44,824 nt of DNA from Acanthaster planci (lineage: Eukaryota > Echinodermata > Asteroidea > Valvatida > Acanthasteridae), in contig NW_019091591.1 in NCBI RefSeq assembly GCF_001949145.1, positions 286,706 to 331,529 of the forward strand, read 5' to 3'. Below are positions 1 to 11,249 of this stretch, piece by piece (the stretch's first letter is position 1; the number at the start of each line of letters is the position of its first letter). A program made the position numbers and the translations under genes. Under the pieces are notes generated by a model. It saw nothing but the letters and a program-made list of their open reading frames with translations, was not told the DNA's origin and made no database searches.

Positions 1-550
1 CCTTATAAATGCTTTATTATTATTAAAATGCAGTGCATGCATACGGGAGATTTTCAAGGTTTTCAGTTTTCAAAATTCTTCAAAAATTGATCATTTCATT
101 TAATGGATGTTTACACCCACACGAATGACTGTTTGGTGGCTACTCTAAGCTGACAGGCAACCTGAGTACTTCAGCCAGGCCTGCCGACCTGTAAAGAGAG
201 CCCAGAATTGTGAGGTGTTGCGTAATTTATTCCCAGTGAATGCGAGCAGTGTCTTTCCAAACGTGGCTGGATTAGCATGCGGTGGTGCTGTGTTGCTCAC
301 CAATGGGGCCCTGGAGCACTTTTGTCCACGGTGCTAATCCGCGGGCACGGTATGCCCAAACAGGGGTATAATGTTTAAAAACAGTGACAGATGACCTACT
401 GAAAATGCAAGCCAAAAAAACGATAACAATTCCCAGCAGCAGGTCTTTTGTTCCGAGTACGGTATTTTGTTACACGGACCAGCTCTTTTGTACCTCTGCG
501 TATAAACCCATGGTGCTCAAAATGAGGTTCCCCGGCAGCAAGTGGTTTAC
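1..550 (-). mobile_element. TTAA/CCACTT-family MITE-like repeat, reverse copy
   Basis: Read on the minus strand, this stretch follows the same order of segments as the copies at 551-1115, 1829-2396 and 26318-26897: terminal CCACTTGCTGCCGGGG, then a 'tttatac' block, 'ggacaaaagtgctcc', 'gctaatctggcccc', 'tctgggctcttttt' and the 'gtgggtgtaaac' block. The 5' terminus lies near 531-546 (plus strand ccccggcagcaagtgg). The other end is not clearly visible and probably lies off the window edge. No protein is encoded. I infer a non-autonomous DNA transposon. Confidence 0.7.
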
Positions 551-1115
551 AATACATGTATGCTGCTGGGGAGCCCAGTTTCGGGCACATAGGCTTTATA
601 CACAAAACCAGGGAGCCCGAAACCGGACAAAAGAGCACGGTCTTGTAAAAAGACATGGAAAAATTGCCAAAACTTTTTTTCAGTTGTCAATAGCCGAGGA
701 AATCTGTCCTTATTTTGAGAGATTATACCACTGTTTGTGGCATTCAGCAGGAGTGGATTACCACCGGGAACAAAAGCGCTCCAGCAATGAGCGACACAAC
801 ATTGCTGCATGCTAATCTGGCCCCTATTGAAAAGATGCCAGAAGTGCACTGTGCTAGTTTCGGGAACAAAACAAAGTTACATTACACTGCACAATCTGGG
901 CTCTTTTTAAAAGAGGCAGGCCTGGCTGAAATACTTGGGTGTCAATAGATGTTGTCGGTCAGATTAGAGGAGTCACCAGGCAGTTATTCCTGTGGGTGTA
1001 AACACCTAGTAAAAGAAGCTATGATGTTTAGAAAAATTTTGAAAATGGAAAATCATGAAAATCTCCCGGTTTTATGTCATGCAACTTCAAATTACACAAG
1101 GCAGCAAGTGGTTAA
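551..1115 (+). mobile_element. TTAA/CCACTT-family MITE-like repeat, forward copy
   Basis: This is a forward copy of the family that abuts the reverse copy head-to-head. Its 5' terminus is eroded (only tgctgctgggg near 560-570 remains), but its 3' terminus is intact as ggcagcaagtggttaa ending at 1115. The open frames across it, up to 143 codons, show no recognisable protein and are not shared by the other copies, so I treat it as non-coding. Confidence 0.7.
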
Positions 1116-1339
1116 AACAACTTCTCCTCCCCTCCCACCCAAAAAACATGCTGCAATGTATGTATATGGTCAAGTCAAGTCTTGATTGAAGCCTCAGCTG
1201 AACATAAGTTAATTGGGTATTTGGCTGAGACAAGTTCATTCAAGATCGTTGTATCTGATATTATGTAAAGTAAAACATGTTTAGTGTATGTGAGTTGGTG
1301 TACGACTGCATTAAATGAGGAATGAACATTTTGTTGGCC

Positions 1340-1531
1340 AGTCTTAAATAAGGAAATAAATGTGTGCTTGGCCGGTCTTAAATGTTCATTTAAGACCAGC
1401 TCAGGAGAATGGACGTGACTTATGCCCAAGCCACAGGCAAGGGCATTATCAGCGTTCAGTCTCTTGAGCAGGACTCAAACTACATGTACATGCAGTATTT
1501 AAGACCAGCCAAGCACACGTTTATTCCCATT
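1340..1531. repeat. Inverted repeat of a TTTAAGACC-containing family
   Basis: The left arm (about 1350-1384, ending cttggccggtcttaaatg) is the near-exact reverse complement of the right arm (about 1497-1532, beginning tatttaagaccagcc). A smaller internal palindrome, ggtcttaaatgttcatttaagacc, sits around 1375-1398 and is interrupted at its centre. Related sequence recurs at 2490-2720 and more weakly near 5110-5320. This looks like a short foldback element with no coding content. Confidence 0.6.
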
Positions 1532-1828
1532 CGTCAATACCCTTTTATTCTGAGAGTCAAAATAAGTCAACATATGATGGATTTCCAATGATTTTGTTTT
1601 AGAATATTACTGTCAATTCCCCCAAACACCCATTCATTTTATGGTATATTCTTTTTCAAACCTGTCCAATAAAATCTCCTTAAATGAACTTGGTGCGTGC
1701 GTGGCGCGTAGCATGCACCTGGACTATTGACCAATCAGACTCAATTAAATTGTCTAGTATCTACAGTATGTGCCAGAGCATGATTTACGCAGCGGGTATT
1801 ATCACTTCTCAGTGAGCATTATCAAATG

Positions 1829-2396
1829 TTAACCACTTGCCACCACCGGGGAGTCCAGTTTTGGGCACGTATTCTTTATAGGCGTAGCCAGGGTCTCCGA
1901 AATCAGACAAAGGGAACTGGGCTTGTAACAAAAGACCATACTCATAACAAAAGACCAGGCTGCTGGGAATTACCAACATTTTTTCACTCTCAATAGTGGA
2001 GATAATCCAGCCTTATTTTGAAACAGTATACCACAGTTTGGGGCATTCAACGTGAGTGGATTACCACCGGGGACAAACGCACTCCACCACCACAGTGGTG
2101 AGCTACACAGCACCGCTGCACGCTAATCTGACCCCTATTGAAAAGAGGTCAGCAGCGCACTGTTCCAGTTTTGTGAGCAAAAGAAAATTATGTAACAACG
2201 CACAATCTGGGCTCTTTTTACAAGGCGGCAGGCTTGGCTGATTAGAACAGAAACCAGACAGTCTTTTGTGTGGGTGTAAATGTCCAGTAAATGAAGATAT
2301 GAATTTTTAAAGAATTTTGAAAACAGAAAAAAAATGAAAATTATCCAATTCCAGCATCATCAACATTCATAAATTCCCCCGGCATGTTGTGGTTAA
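1829..2396 (+). mobile_element. TTAA/CCACTT-family MITE-like repeat, full-length copy
   Basis: It begins TTAACCACTTGCC and ends with tgttgtggttaa, giving inverted termini bounded by TTAA on both sides over 568 bp. Internal blocks match the copies at 551-1115 and 26318-26897 in order. A TTAA target duplication is characteristic of piggyBac-type transposons, so assignment to a piggyBac-derived MITE is a reasonable inference. No transposase is present. Confidence 0.75.
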
Positions 2397-2489
2397 TACA
2401 CAGTTACGTGAAGCGTTTCAACAATAGGAATAGAAAAGTGTCCTACGTATTTATGAATGTCCATTAAACTGACTGAAGAGACAGATGTG

Positions 2490-2720
2490 AGTATTAATGC
2501 TGCAGACAAGGGTATCACCAGCATTCATACCTGAGCTGGTCTTGAAGATTAGTTTTAGACAGGCCAAAGCACATACATGTACATGTATTATTCCCATTCA
2601 CTTACCTTTTGTTGGAAAATCAAAACAATGTTAACAAACTACACATTCCACACTATTCTATCAACAATTTTACTTAGTCTTACTCAAACACCCCTCTGAC
2701 CAATTTATGGTAAATGTACA
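2490..2720 (+). repeat. Diverged copy of the 1409-1650 repeat
   Basis: The order of short blocks matches the stretch at 1409-1650: a 'caagggtatcaccagcattca'-like block, a TTTTAGACaggCC block, 'gcacatacatgt', 'attcccattca', and a closing 'caaacacccctctgaccaatttatgg'-like end. The full-length MITE at 1829-2396 lies between the two copies. Confidence 0.5.
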
Positions 2721-2823
2721 GTACATTGCGATTGAAAGTTAACACCAAAATGGGAAAATTTTTTCACATTTTTGCTCTTCCCAGGGAATTCCTTTTCATT
2801 TTACAAATTGTGAAAAAGTGTGC

Positions 2824-2984
2824 CAAAAGTGGGAAAACATTTTCACAGATTTTCCCACAAGTGGGAAAAGATTTTCACAGGTTTTCCCGCAAGTGGGAAA
2901 AGATTTTCACAGATTTTCCAACAAGTGAGAAAAGATTTTTGTACTTTTTCTCACAAGTGGGAAAAGATTTTCACACATTTTTGA
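2824..2984. repeat. 32-bp tandem repeat, about five units
   Basis: Units begin caagtgggaaaagatttt and continue tcacagattttccc, with a 32-bp period. I can line up about five, the last two being more diverged. Each unit is partly palindromic (GTGGGAAAA against TTTTCCCAC), so the array can fold on either strand. The 91-codon open frame across it (2714-2989) repeats only because the DNA repeats. Because 32 is not a multiple of three, successive units are read in different frames, so it is not a protein repeat. Confidence 0.85.
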
Positions 2985-2999
2985 AATAATTTTGCAAGC

Positions 3000-3857
3000 T
3001 TTCTTCATTAAGTAGTATTTTTGCATGTACCTGCACGTGAAGACATCAGGGGCGTTTTTGTTCTCTGTGGTTTCTCTAAATATGGAAAGTGGAGGAAAAT
3101 CAGTCTGAGAGAAAAGTTCTTCAATTCTCAGGAATATTCAGATTACTTGAGGAAGACAGCATTATAATTTCAGCGCAATATGTTTCTCGGTTTTGAGCAA
3201 AATACAATGCGACAGGCCAAATTTAACCTGGCTACTGTGGAGGTTGGTGAATTACAGAAGACTGCCATTACAGCGCTCTCTTACATGTCTTATAAGCATT
3301 TAAATTAACCCACTTGGATGGATGCTCAACATGTGCACCGCACGTGTACATGTGCATGTACATGTATCCACATGTTGTCATGTACATGTGAATTACGTTT
3401 ACATATATTGGCAGATGTATGTACCGTGATTTCGGAATAAATTCCTTGTATCCGGTTATCTCAACGTTTTCATGACACCGACCAAAAAGTACATGTATTA
3501 GCAAATCCCTTCAAATACTGCCATGGGACCTTGTGCATGCCGCACCGCATCACAAAGTACACACTGCATCTACACCTACCGCTACATCCTGACTGCTACT
3601 GCATGCCCATTCATGGACAGTCCAATCGCTGACTTATTCCAGTAACCATGTGACCACAGAAAGTAACATGTCATCAGAAACCCAAGTGAAAACAGACCCG
3701 ATATGTCACACGGAACAATATCGGCGAAAAGACGAGATTTGCTACATGAAGATACATTGCACGAAATGGGACGAAAGAAATCAGGGCTAGCAGTTTGTAG
3801 CATTGCTACCTGCTACAAACCCCACGCATGCGCATTAATGACTTTAGAATTTCCCTG
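3000..3857. other. No gene recognised
   Basis: Only low-complexity TACATGTA-rich stretches around 3340-3390 and short unsupported open frames are seen. If the minus-strand HYR gene extends leftwards, this is part of a long intron. Confidence 0.5.
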
Positions 3858-4043
3858 TGAGTTTGTGCACAAGTCAATGATGTAGTACATTTTTGCTACA
3901 GATTTCCACCCTTGACTTTTCCCTTCCCACCCTGTAACACTGTGTAGCAGTGAGTTTGTGCACAAGTCAATGGTGCAGCACTTTTTTGCTACAGATTTTC
4001 ACGCTTGACTTTTCCCGGCCCACCATGTAGCACCGTGTAGCAA
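3858..4043. repeat. Two-unit 93-bp tandem duplication
   Basis: The block starting tgagtttgtgcacaagtcaatg at 3858 recurs at 3951, and the start of a third unit (tgagttt) appears at 4044, giving an exact 93-bp spacing both times. The two units differ at scattered sites, so the duplication is not very recent. Confidence 0.8.
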
Positions 4044-5528
4044 TGAGTTTGGTGTAGTTCCTGGGTACCATTATAACCATATTGTGTATCTTAGTCCAAG
4101 CCAACGAAGGTACCTGAAATTTCATAGGCTTGTTCTGTAGCATGTAGCACTGCTACATGACATGCCTGGGAGATTCGTTTCTCCCATTTCGTGCCTGGTA
4201 TATGTAGTATTTCATTGTTGAATTTTTTTGTGTGCAAAACTACACCACGAGAATCAATAAAAAGTGGGCAAATAAACCATGTCACCACAGCGGAGCAAGT
4301 TAAGTTTGTTGCAATACACAAATTTCATGTGCTTTATGATGTCATGACTTGGGAACTCCCGTTTAATCACTCAACATCCAGAAAACTTTTTAAACATTTA
4401 TTCTCCAACATTGACTAATCTTTATTTATGGTAATCCAAGAAAACAACTGCGCCACGCGGGCTCGCCGTAGTGAGCACATCCCTGCGATCGGGCTGCATG
4501 GACCAGATGGCTCGGCTGAGGGAATCGCTTCTAGACTACAACTATACACTCCACGTGGTGAGTTGGCCCCAACCGGCCCCCAAATGCAGCGCAGCCTGTG
4601 TAATGGACTCTTCACTGCATAATAGTTGTGCGCGTGTGCCAAGTGTTGAGCATTTTCGCTGCACAATGCTTCTTGTTTTTGCAAATTTCTGCATGATTTC
4701 CGGAACCTTTCGCACCGCTTTCTCAAAATTTTCACTGGTTTTTTCTCAATGTTTTTGCAAATGTATCACGCCATAATCACAAACGATTCGCACCGTTTTT
4801 GCATGATTTTTGCACTGTTTTCGCATGTCGTTCATCCCTTTTGCATCTGATTCGCTGCGAATTCCCAGGGGGGGGAAAGTTGTGGTAAAAATGCGAAATG
4901 TGAATGCATTTTTTCCCATTCTTTTTGCAGCATTTACTTTCAAATGCAACATACTATATTTTCCTGGTGTGTATACATGTAGTCATGAAGAATTTCCTTA
5001 TATTGAAATTGGTACACTCATGGCACGTAATACATGATATGAGGTGGCACAGAACATGATGAGCAAACGGTCAGGACACTAAATCAGCCTCCATTCTACT
5101 GTGCCTGTCTTATCAAACCTTTAAGACCAGCTACATGTAAGCCCATATTTATTCAAATTTAAATATACCTAATGAGTCAGACAGTCAAACAAGTGCAAAA
5201 AATGATAAATTCTAAAAAATTTCATTCATCAATTTCACTTCAATTTTTTCCACCATCATTTTAGCCATATTATAGTATGTGCCTCCATGAGCTGGTCCTT
5301 TATCAATCATTTAAGACTGGCAATGTGACAGGCTCTCAACCAATAGGAATGGCTACACTGTTTAATGAATGTATTTAAGTCTTATCTTACACATGTGATT
5401 ATTCTAAATGACCTTTAGCACACTTCATTGTTTGCATTCGCTGTTATGGTACCTAATTGACATACTAAAATAAACTTCCTTCTGGTTGCCACTCACATAG
5501 ATTCTACACTATAAATACATGTACTTAC
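4044..5528. other. No gene recognised
   Basis: This stretch is AT-rich. Around 4640-4860 there is a degenerate run of short phrases of the kind ttcgcaccgtttttgcatg. Fragments of the TTTAAGACC family appear near 5115 and 5310. I see no exon with both splice sites. Confidence 0.5.
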
Positions 5529-5801
5529 CAACAATACCAATGGTAAATTGGCAGGATCCTTCATTCAAAGCCGTGTCATTAACTGTACATGTCACTGTGG
5601 TTGTGCCTAAGTCATATGTGCCTCCTGACATCACAACATTGCCCGAGTCATCTTCACACGTAATATTGGCAGCATCAATGATATCAACATTGTCAATGGA
5701 TGTTGGCGTCAGTAACCAATCAACGACAGCAGTCCTCACTCCAGTATCAGTGCCCATCCCAGTGATGTTGCTGGGACAAGTAACGTTAGGAGCTTCCATA
5801 T
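5529..5801 (-). CDS. HYR protein coding exon 2 (HYR domain)
   Basis: The exon is 273 nt, preceded by CCTTTTTCTAG and followed by GTAAGT. It keeps the frame of exon 1 and has the same phase at both ends, so it could be repeated or skipped without a frameshift. Confidence 0.8.
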
Positions 5802-8800
5802 CTAGAAAAAGGTAAAATATTTAGTCAAATTGCATTGCTTTTCTTTTTACATGTTATACATGTACTAGCATTAAAAAATTGCTAATAACTATTCAATCAC
5901 AACGTAGCAAGGAAATTTGGTTATCTGCATGGATACATCTGTAACAAAGACTTCTACGTTATTGTTGAAGACAATGAGACAAAAGACAAAATATTTAAAC
6001 AAAAGTACCATTTACTCACTGAATTAAAAACACAATATAGAGCCTGGAGCAAATGGCAGGAATTGAGAAACTTATAACTCAGTTAAGTAATACTCCAGCC
6101 CGGTTGCTCATGACATTTGGAAATTCATATACATGTACATGCAAACACAAATTTCAAGATCTCAGCATTACAAAGTACTTGCCACAGAATTTCTGTGCTA
6201 TACATGTACACGTACCTTAAAATGTAGCTGCAATGAACTTCTCTGACACAATATTTCAGCAAGTATTGACCTACTCATTTTGCAATGTATGAAAAATATT
6301 TTCACCCCCATTTAGTTGATTGCATTGAAATAATTTGAATATTTCGAATTGGCTCAAAAATACAAAGATCCATCAAAAACCCAACAAGAAGGGAAGTGTG
6401 AAACATAAATGTGTTGCAGCTCACCGTTGTTATTTATTGTCTCATGAATATCACATGTGCACCACATTTTTGTGCTCTGTTCCGTGAAGGTGAAGAAGAA
6501 ATTATATGCAATCATTACAATTTTGTCTTTGTGCTGCACAGTTGACAAACATCTTATGCATTACCTCAGTGTACCTAATAAAAACATTTCACCTTGTTGG
6601 CAATGTTACATAACAAACTTGACATCCTTAAAATCTATTGTCCTATCATGGGTATCAAAGGATATACATATAGTTAGCATGTCCTCCTGCTAGCTCAGGT
6701 TAGATGCCAGTCTTCATTACATTCCCTCCGCAACGTACATGTACGTAGCACATTCAGGGGGCCCAACCAGCCTTCCTGCATACACACATACTAGGCGCGT
6801 ATAAGCTCAGACACTCCTGGACAAAATTGTTGGGACATGCAATAGCCATACCCTTTGTACATGTTCTACATGCATATTCCAGGTACCCCACTCCCCTTGT
6901 CATTGTTGTCATCTTGAGCTGGAGCACAGATCGTGCAGTGTGACCCAACATTGAGAGGGGGCCTGGCTGGGGACCCAAGGAGATTTGACCAGGGTTTGAT
7001 TCGGTACAGTGTATTTTCTCCTTCAGGTCAGCCCCAAGCGCTTGTAAATATATTGTGCACAGCTTTCCACTCCTGTTCCATATGCTTTTAAGGCAGAACC
7101 TCTGCGTTGCGAGAAGTTGACATTGTCATTGCAAGCTCAGCTACATGTAGTTCAGAATACTAGTGCACTAGCAAGCATGATGTAGACCTAGGCCTATTAA
7201 GAGTCAATATGAGTATGACCATAGAGCTACAAGCTCTATGGTATGACTAAGACGTGCCCAACGTCCACAGGTCCACGCGCGCACTTCAGCCTCAGGGAAT
7301 GTCAAAATGCCTGGCGTGGCCGGTCCGGGAGCCCACGGAGTAATTCCATACCAGAGCGCGCGGCGTCTTCTAACTTGGTTAAACCACGGAGCTATTAAAC
7401 GCAATTAAACCCATTGATTTCATACAAATGGGTTAAAAACCCGCAGACATGAAGAGGCTCAACTCATAATCTCTAACTTTACACCCTGACCATGAACCAG
7501 GTACGGCAGATTACGTGTCGCATCCAAAACCGTGGTCGCATCCCGCTGCCTGATGAGGGCGCTCTGTCATTTCTGTGATAAGCAGCCTAACGATCTCGGC
7601 CAGGATTTTCGTCGAAACTGCATAGGGGCCTATGCATAATTATTGTAGGTCTTAGGCCATCAATTGGATCACTTGAACTAAAACTTAAATGAAAACATGC
7701 CAATCTTTGGGTTGAAACCATACAGTCTGATCCGATTGTTCGTGCAGCAGATCAAGATTTTTCCTCAACTATGCTGCATGAACAATTCTGTCAGTGGTGC
7801 TGAAACCAAGGCTGCTCATCAAACCAGAACTAGTTAAACTCACAGGTGATTCAGATGTCACATGATTTCAACAACCTTTGAGAAATCTGGATCTTTAGCT
7901 TGGGGGAGGTCAAAGTTTGTCGCTAAGGAATCCGTAAGCCAGCGAAATTAATGGCAGATAATATATGATTTACAGCGAACATTTACGTTCGTGATAATGT
8001 AGACTTTGTCGACGTCGGCATGCCGTAATGATCCAGACGGCAAGAAGCCCACTCAGATGTCCCCTTCCTAATTCACTTTAATCAGATACAGTTTCCCGAT
8101 TCTCCCTTTTTTAATCTCAAGTGTTCATTTAATATTTGTAAAGACAGAACTATTCACTAATTAAAATACACCCCACTCGCATAATGTTCGGGCTCACCTC
8201 CATTTGGAGCATGCGACCTTTTGAAAATGCTTGACACCCTAAGGTCACACACAACAGATATTCGAGTAAACTTTAATCAAGTTTTCTGGTTTAAAGGGCA
8301 GTCCGGATGATGCGTCCACAGTATTGTGGAAGAAAATACTGGCCGCAGAGGAAAAAAACAGAAAAATATAAGATTTGCCAAAAGCGAGCTGGGGTGCTAC
8401 GATGAAGAGCTGACCTTTTCAAGGGGCAGTGCATATAACGGGGGGGGGGGTCCGTGGTAGTTTTGTTAGTGTGTGTGTGTGTTTTTTTGGCATCGAAAGT
8501 ACAAGCACTTCAATATCTTCATCTTTATATCGATACTACGAATCAAGCAGGAAACTTTCCCTTAGTTATAAGTAGCCTTGGTGCTAAAAATAAAATGAAT
8601 GATCAGTAGCCTACTTGTATCTTTCTACGGGACAAGCCAAGGCCAGTGCTACGGAGGCCAACTTCTACACTTGATATATTCCAATAAAAGACGTCGAACT
8701 CAAATACAGAACTATAATTAAAATAGCGTTGTCATAAAATAAATTACAAGTCAGAAAACGTGAGAAGTGATAACTGAGTAATAAACTTACCTGAACCTGG

Positions 8801-8878
8801 TGTTGTGGTTTCATGCATGCCTTTTGCTGGTTGCAGCATAAATCCAAGAATCAGGAAACAGATTTTTGTTATGTTCAT
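5529..8878 (-). CDS. Secreted HYR-domain protein, N-terminal part (two exons seen)
   Basis: The first two coding exons of a minus-strand gene encode 120 residues. Exon 1 (8878-8791) starts at ATG 8878-8876 and gives a classic signal peptide: a basic start (MNITK), a hydrophobic core at residues 6-15 and a small-residue cleavage region near A18-G20. Exon 2 (5801-5529) encodes one HYR domain. It opens with APNVTCPSN, has VDW and SIDN in the middle and ends with TTTVTCTVND...CQFTIGI, the usual HYR order. C38 follows the opening sequence, and several Asn-X-Thr sites fit secretion. Donors are GTAAGT at both exons, the acceptor is TTCTAG, and the join is phase 1 (G|AT). The exon is phase 1-1, as expected of a shuffled extracellular module. 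HYR domains occur in adhesion, complement-like and matrix proteins. The rest of the protein lies off the left edge or is missing, so the final architecture is unknown. Confidence 0.8.
5802..8790 (-). other. Intron 1 of the HYR gene
   Basis: A 2,989-bp intron. It holds an 11-bp perfect hairpin with a 3-nt loop at 7218-7242, a G10 run and a GT run near 8440-8482, and no other recognisable exon. Confidence 0.65.
7218..7242. repeat. Tight perfect hairpin
   Basis: accatagagct, a 3-nt spacer aca, then agctctatggt. The 11-bp arms are perfect. Confidence 0.8.
8791..8878 (-). CDS. HYR protein coding exon 1 (signal peptide)
   Basis: Eighty-eight nucleotides, 29 codons plus one base, followed by GTAAGT. 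This start is chosen over the open upstream ATGs because it places the hydrophobic segment exactly at the N-terminus. Confidence 0.75.
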
Positions 8879-10079
8879 GTTGCCCAACACGATCAGCAAG
8901 CTTGTGGAAACCGTAACAGTCCTTAATCCTCTAATTTTAATATGACTTTGCACGCACCCTAGGGAATCAGGGTTTTACCACTGTACGTAGTTGTCTTCAA
9001 TGCGGTGCTACTTACAACCAACGGACAAACTATTATGAGCTCCTTCCCTGCTGTCCGCCTTTGCTCTATAAAGGCAACTTGAAAATAAATTGCAGTTTCT
9101 CACGAGTCTTTGGAGGACTTTAAACCAAAGTAGCTCGTTTCATTGGATTGGTCGCTTTGTTGAATAATCACATAGATAAGATCTTTCCGGAAGTTTCAAT
9201 TGCCAATTACTTGCCAATAGTGATCAAAAACTCTTACTTTAAATCCCTTATTCAATATTGAATTTTTACCGATAAAAAACTATGATTTCATTTTTATGGC
9301 CCTGCGATGTTGACATTTGCCGTCCAGAAGGACCTTCGGCAAAAGAACTGAATGCTCAAAATAATTGGCGCGCGCTCCACCTATTTTTTGTCACTCCGAG
9401 AACAACGTTGTTAGTTGAAAAAAAAAAAGAAAAAAAGAAAAAAAAAGAAAAAAATGCACTGCATCAGTGGCACATCGAGGTTGTTGGGTCAGAACAGTTC
9501 AGTGCGTCCGAAATCACTTAAATAAATATTTTGGGTTCGATGTAATGATTGAAACCCAATGCCGTTCCGAAAATGGACTCACATGTATGCCACTTGTCAG
9601 GGTGGAAATGAGACACGCAACAAGATTTCTTAAAACAAGTAATCTTTGAATTATTAATTAATGCAATCTGAGTTCACAGACGAAGCTTTTAAGTGATATA
9701 GCTTAAAGCCGGTTTTAATGAAAAGGTGTTTTTTCATAATTTTAGGAAAAAACTGCAAGCAGTTCAGACGTCATAGTGAATTAACACAATTTACAAAGAC
9801 TTCCACGTTACCCTGAAATGTCTCGAAACTGCAAAAGGTGGTCGTGTTTACTTCTGGAGTCTTTTTTGAAAAATGCTTTTATATGGGTGTAGTGCTTACT
9901 ATTGTTGAATAATAGTACAATGCACTCGACCCAGAACACGCCCTAACCAAAAAGGCCACTTGCGCTTTATTAATAACCACCGAAAAAAATACTCTGAAGG
10001 GTCCTGCAATGCAATATTACAGTGTATGAACTGCAAAAACAAACTCTGCAAGGCGAACTCGAACTGGGGTTGTAAGGCA
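8879..10079. other. Region upstream of the HYR gene; no other gene recognised
   Basis: Contains the 5' flank of the minus-strand HYR gene. No strong minus-strand TATA or initiator can be assigned. A purine run of A and G lies at about 9420-9456. Confidence 0.45.
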
Positions 10080-10435
10080 ATCAAGGGTGTGATTCTTCAA
10101 GTGGGTAAATGATGTGAGAATCCAATTTTCTGAAAAACTCAAAGACACCGGAGATTTGAAAGTGGGGCGGGGCTGTTCTCTTTAAAGGCAAAAGAGTGAA
10201 AAACTCATCAAAACGAGTGAATCCCTTGTAAACCAGTCCAGAAGAGTGAAATTTCCACTCTGCCATGGATCAATGAAGGACAACCCAATGTAGAGTTGTC
10301 CTTTGCCCCTCTTTTTGAGTGATATTTACCCTTTCGGAGTGATTCCCACTCTTTATAGAGTGATGTTCACTCTTTGGGAGTAGATGTATTAGGGATTCAC
10401 TTTTTTGAGAGTGAGGTTTTCACTCTGTTGCCAAA
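10080..10435. repeat. Repeat rich in ACTCT/AGAGT inverted motifs
   Basis: Short phrases such as agagtgaaaa, gagtgattcccactcttt and agtgatgttcactcttt recur in both orientations, making a run of small interlocking hairpins, densest at 10315-10430. This suggests a MITE or internally repetitive element. No coding content. Confidence 0.55.
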
Positions 10436-11058
10436 ATAGACTACATTTAATTGTACAAAGCAGATATTTTTCACACTTTTCTCAATTTTTTCCATAACAA
10501 TCACCTTTACCCGTGGATTTTGAGTATCGGTTTCTGCCCCTTAATTCTTTCTCTGTCGCATAATAAAGTGCGACTCACATTTCCTTCTGTTCCTTCTTCC
10601 AAACTTGACGTTGATCTAAGGTAATTCACTGCTGCGTAGGCCTACACCTCAACCATTATTCTTTCCAAATTTATCCATTCCAAGTGCAGAATTAAGTTTT
10701 TCTTCGAAATCTGACGATTGAAGCATAAAAACCTCAACCGGTTTCTGAAAAACTCCATTTGAAAGTGCACGCAACGAAATTCGCAACGCTTGTCATTCAT
10801 ACCCTCCTGAAAATACGCGTACGCGGGACGCGTTTGGGACGCGATGTCCTATCCAGTCTACGTAATGTAGATCAATGGGGGCCACCGCAGTTATGGCGTC
10901 TAATCGGGTTAGTCTGTAACAGCGTTTCATTGGTTGATAAGGGAAAACTGCGATTTTTTCCCCAATATACACATATCTCTTTTACAGTTGCGATTGGAGT
11001 GAAGAAATTGAAACCGTGATGATATTTCGCATCTCAGTCATGCTACAGGCTCTGCTTA

Positions 11059-11249
11059 GGGGTGGATCCAGGAATTCTTCCAGGGGAGGGGGGGTCAAGC
11101 TGGAGATTTTATTTTTTACAATGGTATTGTGTACTTAGGCCTATTTTAGTTCTTCTTTTATCCCCCCTTCTTTATTTTATTTTTTTTTCCTTTTTTGGTC
11201 TCGGAGCAGGGGAAGGGGTGGTTGACCCCCCCTAGATCCGCGATTCCTG
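11059..11249. mobile_element. Short foldback element (GGGTGGATCCAGGA termini)
   Basis: The left end ggggtggatccaggaattc, followed by a G-rich run, is answered on the right by a C-rich run and ctagatccgcgattcctg, roughly its reverse complement. The element is about 190 bp with a T-rich middle. I infer a small non-autonomous DNA transposon. Confidence 0.5.

Noticed and set aside
384-815. 143-codon open frame on the plus strand
   Set aside because: It crosses the junction of two head-to-head repeat copies, shows no domain, and the frame is not kept in the other copies.
2714-2989. 91-codon open frame with apparent protein repeats
   Set aside because: The repetition comes from a 32-bp tandem DNA repeat, which changes frame with each unit.
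9067-9073. TATAAAG as a TATA box for the HYR gene
   Set aside because: It reads as a TATA box on the plus strand, whereas the HYR gene is on the minus strand; no plus-strand gene follows.
10080-10435. CRISPR-like array because of repeated ACTCTTT/AGAGTG motifs
   Set aside because: Motifs are irregularly spaced and inverted, there are no unique constant-length spacers, and the DNA is animal nuclear sequence.
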